NCBI GenBank assembly: GCA_947462945.1
Contig: CANHTE010000026.1
Location: 1-9,242, forward strand
DNA: 9,242 bases
Direction: 5' to 3'
Origin: Acetobacteraceae bacterium
GTDB lineage: Bacteria; Pseudomonadota; Alphaproteobacteria; Acetobacterales; Acetobacteraceae
In this document: positions 1-5,028 of the stretch, in pieces
Layout: each line of letters opens with the position of its first letter
How positions within the stretch are numbered: the first letter of the stretch is position 1
Program-made: the position numbers and the translations under genes
Notes under the pieces: generated by a model
Databases searched by the model: none
Told to the model about the DNA's origin: nothing
Seen by the model: the letters and a program-made list of their open reading frames with translations, nothing else

Positions 1-1
1 A

Positions 2-244
2 TTGCGTCACCAGGGCTGGACGGCAAACGGCTTCCTGGGGGATGAACTGGCTTCGGACGCGCATCCCAATGCGGCACTCCTGCGGCAGAACCTCAGCCGC
101 ATTCGCGCCAATGAGGTGCTGGTGATGCATTGGGGCGTCCGCTCCCGCCGGGAGCCCTTCGGCCTGGTGTTCGAGCAACTCCTGACCGGCCTGCTGGAGC
201 GCGGCTTCTGCTTCGCCCCCCTGCCCCCGGAGGGCGTGCGATGA
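2..244 (+). CDS. Probable polysaccharide deacetylase, C-terminal end (5' truncated by window edge)
   Basis: An open frame enters from the left edge and stops at TGA 242-244, leaving 80 residues. The TTG at position 2 is simply an in-frame leucine codon and not a convincing start, so the gene begins outside the window. The visible tail has a hydrophobic strand ending in MHWG (about residues 39-45), an arginine-rich turn, a helix and a closing strand (GFCFAPL). This resembles the last strand-helix-strand of NodB-type polysaccharide deacetylases, where a 'xLMHxG' strand precedes a helix and a final 'GYxFxxL' strand. The metal-binding and catalytic motifs would lie upstream and are not seen, so the family call is moderate. 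Its stop overlaps the start of the next gene by 4 bases (ATGA), which points to co-transcription and coupled translation. Confidence 0.5.
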   Translation: MRHQGWTANGFLGDELASDAHPNAALLRQNLSRIRANEVLVMHWGVRSRREPFGLVFEQLLTGLLERGFCFAPLPPEGVR

Positions 245-1176
245 TCCGCGACGCCTATGACACCGCCACCGGCTGGCTGTTCGAAGCGCTGCTTCAGCCC
301 GTGATGTATGAGGCCGGCCTGATGGACTGGGCCGAGGAAGCCTTCGAGTGGATGGATTTCTTCGTCTTCGGCGCCATCCAGATCATCGTCGTCACGGCCA
401 TCTGCCTTCCCCTGGAAAAATGGCGCCCGGTGGAACACTGGGCAAGCCAGCGCCGGGTCTGGACGGATGTCACCTATACGCTGCTGACGCGCCTGGGCAT
501 CCTGCCCTTGCTGGGCTTCCTCCTCTTCTTCACGGCTTCCGCCCGCATCGAGGGCTGGATTGCCGATAGCGGCTTCGTCCCGCCCACGCTGGAGACCTTC
601 CTGCCCTGGCTGCGCGAATGGCCGCTGGTGGCGCTGGCGTTCTACATCGTGATCCTGGATTTCGCGGAGTATTGGCGCCACCGCTTTCAGCACAGCCTCG
701 GCTGGTGGTGGGCGCTGCATTCCATCCATCACGCCCAGACGCAGATGACCTTCTGGACCGATGACCGCAACCACGTGCTGGATGACGTGATCGCCGCCGC
801 CTGGTTCGCCGTGATCGCGGTCGCCATCGGCGTGCCGCCCGGGCAATTCCCCATCATCCTGCTCGTGCTGCGCCTCGCCGAGAGCCTGAGCCACGCGAAT
901 CTGCGTCTTGATTTCGGCGCGGTGGGGGAGCGGCTGCTGGTCAGTCCACGCTTTCACCGGCTGCATCACGGCGTGCTGAGCGTGGGACATTCCGGCAAGA
1001 ATTACGGCGTGCTTCTGCCGGTCTGGGACTGGCTGTTCCGTACGGCGGATTTCAACCGCGGCCTTTATCCCCGCACAGGTGACCCGGGGGCGCCCGCCGC
1101 CTATGTCTCGGGCGGCTGGTTTGCCCAGCAAATGGTGGGGCTGCGGCAGGTGTGGCGGGCGCTCAGGGCGCGATAA
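241..1176 (+). CDS. Sterol desaturase / fatty-acid hydroxylase superfamily membrane protein
   Basis: This 311-aa membrane protein belongs to the di-iron sterol desaturase/fatty-acid hydroxylase superfamily, whose members oxidise lipid or sterol-like substrates in the membrane using O2. The histidine boxes are visible: HRFQH (147-151), HSIHH (160-164) and HRLHH (239-243), with additional His at 218 and 250. Hydrophobic segments lie near residues 44-57, 83-98, 127-141 and 184-214. I chose ATG 241 because a strong Shine-Dalgarno (GGAGGG, 229-234) stands 6 bases ahead and because the start overlaps the upstream stop as ATGA; the open frame extends further upstream only through the preceding gene. 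The substrate cannot be told from sequence: carotenoid, hopanoid, sterol and fatty-acid roles all exist in the superfamily. Its 3' end overlaps the convergent chrA gene by 14 bases, leaving no room for an ordinary terminator. Confidence 0.88.
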   Translation: MIRDAYDTATGWLFEALLQPVMYEAGLMDWAEEAFEWMDFFVFGAIQIIVVTAICLPLEKWRPVEHWASQRRVWTDVTYTLLTRLGILPLLGFLLFFTASARIEGWIADSGFVPPTLETFLPWLREWPLVALAFYIVILDFAEYWRHRFQHSLGWWWALHSIHHAQTQMTFWTDDRNHVLDDVIAAAWFAVIAVAIGVPPGQFPIILLVLRLAESLSHANLRLDFGAVGERLLVSPRFHRLHHGVLSVGHSGKNYGVLLPVWDWLFRTADFNRGLYPRTGDPGAPAAYVSGGWFAQQMVGLRQVWRALRAR

Positions 1177-2473
1177 GCGCGAGACCAAGGCCCGCCCCTG
1201 CCGTCAGCGCGAGCACGGGCACGACGCCGAGCTTGAAGCGAAACAGGCAGAGACCCGCCAGCAGGCTCAACAGCAGTGCCATGGGTTGCAGGCTTGAGAG
1301 GTCCGGCAGGGCCAGGGCCAAGGGCCCATCCACCATCCGCGCGAAGAGGACCCGCAGCCCGAACCACAAGGCGAGGTTGGCGATGACGCCCACCACCGCC
1401 GCCGTCACCCCCGCCAGCGCACCCTTGAGGCGCGGCATGTCATGCAGTTTCTCGACATAGGGGGCCCCCAGGAAAATCCAGGCAAAGCAGGGCAGGAAGG
1501 TCACCCAGAGCGTCAGCGTGGCGCCACCCACGGCGGCCCATGCCCCGCCATCGCGCCAGCCTGCCAGGAAACCCACGAATTGCAGCACGAGGATGAGCGG
1601 CCCGGGCGTGGTCTCGGCCAGGCCCAGGCCGGCCAGCATTTCGGGCGCCGAAAGCCAGCGATAATGCTCCACCGCCTCCTGTGCCACATAGGCCAGCACC
1701 GCATAGGCGCCGCCAAAGGTCACCACCGCCATCTTGGAGAAGAACCAGGCGATATCGGCAAAGACGCCCCCCACCGGCATGAGCAGCGCAACCGGCCAGA
1801 CCCAGAGCGCGAGCGCCACCAGCCCGGCCCGGCGGGCCAGCGGCGCCATGGCCGCAATGCGCCCGGGATCAGCCGCCAAGGCCGCATCGAGCGCCGCCGG
1901 CCCGCCCTCTCGCGGTTTGCCGTGCCCGCCGGCGGCGAAGGCGCCCGGCACCGCATAGCCGATGGCGGCCGCGCCCAGCACCACCACGGGAAAGGGCAGG
2001 CCCAGGACAAACAAGGCGAGGAAGGCCGCCGCCGCCAGCGCCCAGGGCAGCGCACCCTTCAAGGCACGCCGGGCGACACGCAGCAGCGCCTCCAGCACCA
2101 GGATCAGCACGGCGCATTTCAGCCCGAAGAAAAGCCCGGCGATGAGCGGCACATCGCCCAGCAGCGCGTAGATGAACGAGAGGGCCAGCATCACCAGCGC
2201 ACCCGGCAGCACGAACAGCAAGCCGGCTGCCACACCGCCCTTCACCCCATGCATCAGCCAGCCAAGATAGGTGGCAAGCTGCATGGCTTCGGGCCCGGGC
2301 AGCAGCATGCAGAAATTCAGCGCATGCAGGAAACGACGGTCACTCACCCAATGGCGTTCATCCACCACCTCGCGCTGCATCATGGCGATTTGCGCGGCCG
2401 GCCCGCCGAAGGAAAGACAGCCGATGCGCGCCCAGACGCGCAGGGCCTCATTGAAGCTGGGCAAGGCGCTCAT
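1163..2473 (-). CDS. chrA: Chromate transporter ChrA (two-domain, CHR family)
   Basis: A 436-aa inner-membrane protein of the long-chain CHR (chromate ion transporter) family, which exports chromate using the membrane potential or ion gradients. It has two homologous halves. The first half carries SFGGP (21-25) and LPGPEAMQLATYLG (58-71); the second carries TFGGAYAVL (252-260) and TTPGPL (288-293). A hydrophilic linker lies near residues 181-205, and the rest is dominated by hydrophobic helices. The length is usual for a fused two-domain ChrA. ATG 2473-2471 overlaps the stop of the rhodanese-ChrB gene by 4 bases, so the two are almost certainly one operon with coupled translation; an AGGG lies about 9 bases ahead of the start. 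The 3' end overlaps the convergent hydroxylase gene. Sulfate or another oxyanion as substrate cannot be excluded, but the ChrB-domain partner favours chromate. Confidence 0.95.
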   Translation of the reverse strand: MSALPSFNEALRVWARIGCLSFGGPAAQIAMMQREVVDERHWVSDRRFLHALNFCMLLPGPEAMQLATYLGWLMHGVKGGVAAGLLFVLPGALVMLALSFIYALLGDVPLIAGLFFGLKCAVLILVLEALLRVARRALKGALPWALAAAAFLALFVLGLPFPVVVLGAAAIGYAVPGAFAAGGHGKPREGGPAALDAALAADPGRIAAMAPLARRAGLVALALWVWPVALLMPVGGVFADIAWFFSKMAVVTFGGAYAVLAYVAQEAVEHYRWLSAPEMLAGLGLAETTPGPLILVLQFVGFLAGWRDGGAWAAVGGATLTLWVTFLPCFAWIFLGAPYVEKLHDMPRLKGALAGVTAAVVGVIANLALWFGLRVLFARMVDGPLALALPDLSSLQPMALLLSLLAGLCLFRFKLGVVPVLALTAGAGLGLALIAP

Positions 2474-3285
2474 GCCGGGCGCCCTGCCGGCCAGTTATGG
2501 GTCTCCTGCGCGGCATCTCGGCACCAGCGGAAAAACGCGTCATACAGGGTGAGGCCGGCGTCGAGCTGCGCCAGGTCCTCGCGATGCATGCGCGAGAGGC
2601 CGAGCGAGGCGGCCAGCAGGCCGGCGGCTTCCGGCGCCAGCGAGAGATCAGCGGTATCGGCGCCGCGCACCAGCAGGGCCAGATGATCCAGCGCGGGCAG
2701 CTTCAGGCCAAACTCCTGGATCATCACGTCAAAGGTGCAAAGCGGGCCGCGATGCGACCAGAAGACGCCCTCGATGTCAAAGGGCGTGGCGCCGAAGCGC
2801 TCGGCCACGGCCCCGACTTCGGCCGGGGCCACGAACAGGAACACGGCCTGAGGGTCCACGAAGCGGCGGATCAGCCAGGGGCAGGCGATCCGGTCCACCT
2901 TGGGCCGCGCCCGCGTGACCCAGAGCGTGCGCCCTTGGGCATCACGCGGCGGGACATGGGTGGGCGTGACCAGCGGCAACCCCGCTTCGGCCCAGGCGAG
3001 GAAGCCCCCCTCCAGGTTTTCGGCCCGCGCGCCGTGATGGCGCAGCCAGGCCGCCACCCCCTGGCTGAGCTTCAGCCCCTTCTGGCAGCTCACGACGACA
3101 TCGCGGCCGCGCCAGGCTTCCGCCCAGGTCGCGACATCGGTGTGGGAGGCGCGGATGGCGCAGGGCAGCGCGCGCGGATCGGCGTCGAAATCCTCAGGCG
3201 TGCGGACGTCCAGCAGGATGGGTGCATCGGGCAGGCCGATACGGCGGGCCAATTGGGAGGGCGTGATGATATCAGGAGAGGGCAT
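2470..3285 (-). CDS. Rhodanese-ChrB fusion chromate resistance protein
   Basis: This 271-aa cytoplasmic protein has two parts. Residues about 5-106 form a rhodanese (sulfurtransferase) domain: LLDVRTPEDF (24-33), the active-site loop with catalytic cysteine C67 in SCQKGLKLS, and the closing ENLEGGFLAWAEAGLPL stretch. Residues about 120-263 match the ChrB C-terminal chromate-resistance domain: VTRARPKVDRIACPWLIRRF (123-142), then FDIEGVFWSHRGPLCTFDVMI. Classical ChrB proteins carry a different N-terminal region and can act as chromate-responsive regulators; here that region is absent and replaced by rhodanese. The gene lies immediately upstream of chrA with a 4-base overlap, so a role in chromate tolerance is well supported, though the biochemical reaction is not known. 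ATG 3285 is the only plausible in-frame start before the upstream stop at 3333-3331; its Shine-Dalgarno is weak. Annotators may label it chrB or 'sulfurtransferase/chromate resistance protein'. Confidence 0.9.
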   Translation of the reverse strand: MPSPDIITPSQLARRIGLPDAPILLDVRTPEDFDADPRALPCAIRASHTDVATWAEAWRGRDVVVSCQKGLKLSQGVAAWLRHHGARAENLEGGFLAWAEAGLPLVTPTHVPPRDAQGRTLWVTRARPKVDRIACPWLIRRFVDPQAVFLFVAPAEVGAVAERFGATPFDIEGVFWSHRGPLCTFDVMIQEFGLKLPALDHLALLVRGADTADLSLAPEAAGLLAASLGLSRMHREDLAQLDAGLTLYDAFFRWCRDAAQETHNWPAGRPA

Positions 3286-3291
3286 GGTGCA

Positions 3292-3312
3292 GCATCCAAA
3301 CGAGAAGGATGC
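3292..3312. repeat. Short inverted repeat in the chromate operon leader
   Basis: GCATCC (3292-3297) and GGATGC (3307-3312) are exact inverse copies separated by 9 bases. A further GATGC follows in tandem (3313-3317), so AGCATC at 3291-3296 can also pair with GATGCT at 3313-3318. The element lies 7 bases upstream of the rhodanese-ChrB start codon, in the expected 5' leader. It could be an operator or a leader hairpin that modulates ribosome access. With only six-base arms it may be chance. Confidence 0.3.
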
Positions 3313-3362
3313 GATGCTTGGGCCGAAGCCTCACGGGGTGATCGCGTTGCCCCTTGCGGTCC

Positions 3363-3391
3363 GACCTAAGGGCGAGAATGCTGCCTGTCAA
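3363..3391 (-). promoter_or_regulatory. Candidate promoter of the rhodanese-ChrB/chrA operon
   Basis: On the minus strand a perfect TTGACA (-35; plus-strand 3386-3391) is followed after 17 bases by TAGGTC (plus-strand 3363-3368) at the -10 distance. The -35 is exact but the -10 is poor, which is what an activator-dependent promoter can look like. It lies in the 126-bp divergent gap shared with oxyR and would give a leader of about 70 bases. A 9-bp dyad, GGTC-C-GACC (3358-3366), overlaps the -10 and could be an operator. This is pattern matching only. Confidence 0.35.
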
Positions 3392-3411
3392 GCAACGCCC
3401 TGGGGAATCGC

Positions 3412-4365
3412 ATGAACCTCGCCGGATTGAGCCTGCGCGATCTCGAATACATCACGGCGGTGGCCGAGCACCTGCATTTCGGCCGCGCGGCGCAATCCTG
3501 CGGCGTCAGCCAGCCGACCCTTTCGGGCCAGCTCCGCAAGCTGGAGGAGTTACTGGGCGTCGAGATCTTCGAGCGCAGTCCGCGTGGCGTGCTGCTGACG
3601 CGACGCGGTGAGGAGGTGGTGGCCCAGGCGCGGCGCATCATCAGCGAAGCGCGCCGGCTGTTCGAGGTGGTGCGCATCGGCGCCGAGCCTTTGACGGGCA
3701 CGCTGCGGCTGGGTGTGATCTCCACCCTCGGCCCCTACCTCGTGCCTTTTCTGCTGAAGCCGCTCAGGGCGCGCTATCCGGAATTGAAGCTGCTGCTGAC
3801 CGAAGGCCATACCCGCGCTTTGGTGCGGCAATTGGAGGAGGGGGAGCTGGACGCGCTGCTCGCCACCAGCCCCCTGGGCGAGGCGGAACTGACGGAGCTG
3901 CCGCTGTTCCGCGAGGAACTGGCGCTGGCCGTCCCGCGGGACCACCCCCTGGCCCAGGTGGAGGCCGTCAGCCCCGACGACATTCCGGTGGCCGAACTCA
4001 TCCTGCTGGCCGAGGGGCATTGCCTGCGCGAACAGGCCATGCAGCTTTGCCCTTCCCGGCTGCGCGAGGGCTCGCCCGATTTGCAGGCGGCGAGCCTGGA
4101 GACGCTGCGGCAGATGATCGCGGCTGGCTCGGGGGTTTCCTTCATGCCGCAGCTCGCCATTCAGGTGGGGGCGCTGCTGGATGACATGGTGGCCTATCGG
4201 CGCATCAAGGGCGGGCGGCACATGCGCGATGTGGCCCTGTTCCACCGGCCGAGCTTCGGCCGCATTCGCGATATCCGGCTGCTGCGCCAGAGCATCGGCG
4301 AAATCCTCGCCGAGCAGAGCGCGGTGAAGGTCCATAAGCCCGGCAAGGCGCGGGAGAGCGCCTGA
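3412..4365 (+). CDS. oxyR: LysR-type peroxide-responsive regulator OxyR
   Basis: A 317-aa LysR-family regulator that closely follows OxyR. The N-terminal winged helix-turn-helix spans about residues 6-65, with AAQSCGVSQPTLSGQLRKLE (26-45) as the recognition region and a linker helix to about 90. The C-terminal sensing domain contains EGHCLREQAMQLC, placing cysteines at 203 and 212. This is the same nine-residue spacing as the C199/C208 redox pair of E. coli OxyR, which forms a disulfide on exposure to H2O2. ASLETLRQMIAAGSGVSFMP (227-246) is likewise the conserved OxyR segment. ATG 3412 is supported by GGGGA (3402-3406) five bases ahead. The gene is divergent from the chromate operon and convergent with a small unknown gene; no catalase or peroxiredoxin gene lies in the window. 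OxyR proteins often repress their own gene and act on divergent neighbours, so control of the chromate operon is a reasonable inference. Confidence 0.93.
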   Translation: MNLAGLSLRDLEYITAVAEHLHFGRAAQSCGVSQPTLSGQLRKLEELLGVEIFERSPRGVLLTRRGEEVVAQARRIISEARRLFEVVRIGAEPLTGTLRLGVISTLGPYLVPFLLKPLRARYPELKLLLTEGHTRALVRQLEEGELDALLATSPLGEAELTELPLFREELALAVPRDHPLAQVEAVSPDDIPVAELILLAEGHCLREQAMQLCPSRLREGSPDLQAASLETLRQMIAAGSGVSFMPQLAIQVGALLDDMVAYRRIKGGRHMRDVALFHRPSFGRIRDIRLLRQSIGEILAEQSAVKVHKPGKARESA

Positions 4366-4379
4366 GCAAATCTCAGGCG
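4359..4379. terminator. Perfect hairpin joining the 3' ends of oxyR and the convergent small gene
   Basis: CGCCTGAG (4359-4366) and CTCAGGCG (4372-4379) form an 8-bp perfect stem around a 5-base loop (caaat). The oxyR stop TGA (4363-4365) lies in the left arm and the minus-strand stop (4373-4375) in the right arm, so both genes end with GCC TGA inside one symmetric structure. There is no T-run on either side, so it is not a classical intrinsic terminator. It may act as a bidirectional transcription barrier or 3'-end stabiliser. Confidence 0.5.
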
Positions 4380-4678
4380 GCCAGTTTGGGCGCCAGATGC
4401 CGGATCAGCGCCGTGGTGCAATCCACCTGGTCCAGCGAAGCTGCCTCGGCCCGGGCCAGCAATTCGGGCAGGCGCGGGCCGCCGCGCTCATGCGCCAGGC
4501 AGGCGGAGGCCTCACGCAAGGCGACCGTGGTCTGGCGGACGGCACTGGCGAGGCGCAGGACGAGATCGGCCAGCTCCTCGGCCTGGGGGCGATCCGTACT
4601 GGGCCGGCTTTGCACCAGCGCCTCGAACAGCGCGGCATCGGGCGAGAGGGGGGGCCGAGAGCTTCCGATGTTTTCCAT
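4373..4678 (-). CDS. Small helical protein of unknown function
   Basis: I do not recognise this 101-aa protein. It starts at ATG 4678 (MENIGSS...) and stops at 4373. The frame stays open far upstream, but that extension is arginine/proline-rich and runs through the non-coding leader of the next gene, so the internal methionine is preferred. After a proline/serine-rich N-terminus (1-31) it is predicted by eye to form two amphipathic helices, about 32-66 and 70-98, rich in Ala, Leu, Glu and Arg. Two cysteines (60 and 87) and two histidines (63 and 94) are present; there is no signal peptide or membrane segment. It is convergent with oxyR, only 7 bases between stop codons. The steady amphipathic pattern favours a real gene, but no function can be assigned. 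Confidence 0.6.
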   Translation of the reverse strand: MENIGSSRPPLSPDAALFEALVQSRPSTDRPQAEELADLVLRLASAVRQTTVALREASACLAHERGGPRLPELLARAEAASLDQVDCTTALIRHLAPKLAA

Positions 4679-4829
4679 GGGCGAAGAATGCCGGTGAATT
4701 CTTTGAGGAAGCCTTAAGGAAACCGGCAAAGCGACATCATTTCGAATTTGAAATCTTCGGTTTTTGGCTGCTGCCGTGCCAATTTCCGGAAGAGCGCTTC
4801 CCGGTCCTTGGCAGGCATGCCCCTCATTT

Positions 4830-4849
4830 GCCTCCCGCTTTCGGGAGGC
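4830..4849. repeat. GC-rich hairpin in the leader of the solute-binding protein gene
   Basis: GCCTCCCG (4830-4837) and CGGGAGGC (4842-4849) make a perfect 8-bp stem closed by a 4-base loop (cttt). It lies 180 bp upstream of the solute-binding protein start and has no T-run after it on the plus strand. It could be an attenuator-like structure, an RNA-stability element or a terminator for an unannotated transcript. Confidence 0.5.
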
Positions 4850-5016
4850 CGCTCCGCCAGACTTGGCCCACCGCGCGACGGGCAAACTGCGATTTCGGGC
4901 AATATGCCGCTTTTCTGGCCAAAACTGCCCGGGCCGTGGATCGTGACGGCCCACTCCCCGCTGGCGCCCCCTCTTGCGCTCGGGGCTCGCCACTGATGCC
5001 ATGCGACATCATTTCC

Positions 5017-5022
5017 GGGAGA
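5017..5022 (+). promoter_or_regulatory. Ribosome binding site that fixes the solute-binding protein start
   Basis: GGGAGA ends 6 bases before ATG 5029. It selects this methionine over in-frame upstream candidates at 4828 and 4996, and the chosen start places a clean signal peptide at the N-terminus. Confidence 0.75.
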
Positions 5023-5028
5023 CGCTTC

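Larger units (their letters stand above)
4679..5028. other. 350-bp non-coding region between divergent genes
   Basis: This stretch lies between the 5' ends of the small unknown gene (minus strand) and the solute-binding protein gene (plus strand) and should hold both promoters. It contains an AT-rich patch (about 4737-4767), an inverted repeat TGCCGGT/ACCGGCA (4689-4695 and 4722-4728), the palindrome CCTTAAGG (4712-4719), a strong hairpin (4830-4849), a tandem motif (4879-4907) and a 13-bp direct repeat (4731-4743 and 5003-5015). Open frames here have biased, low-complexity translations and no convincing ribosome sites. I could not find a convincing -35/-10 pair or a known riboswitch. Confidence 0.6.

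Noticed and set aside
1169..1181. CGCG-N5-CGCG mini-hairpin at the convergent hydroxylase/chrA ends as a terminator
   Set aside because: A four-base stem of alternating C and G is expected by chance in this composition.
7..1188. 393-codon minus-strand open frame opposite the deacetylase/hydroxylase genes
   Set aside because: Low-complexity His/Arg/Gln/Gly-rich translation with no domain pattern; shadow of the real plus-strand genes.
1442..2686. 414-codon plus-strand open frame opposite chrA
   Set aside because: Gln/His/Arg/Gly-rich composition and no motif; the opposite frame is an unmistakable chromate transporter.
4748..4996. Open frame of 82 codons inside the long leader
   Set aside because: No ribosome site, no consistent secondary-structure pattern, and its reading frame runs through the hairpin; more likely non-coding.
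4744..5002. Miniature transposable element bounded by the 13-bp direct repeat
   Set aside because: The interval has no terminal inverted repeats at its edges and nothing resembling a transposase; the repeat alone is not enough to call a mobile element.
4828..5028. N-terminal extension of the solute-binding protein from an upstream start at 4828
   Set aside because: It would bury the signal peptide behind 67 unstructured residues; the Shine-Dalgarno at 5017-5022 clearly serves ATG 5029.
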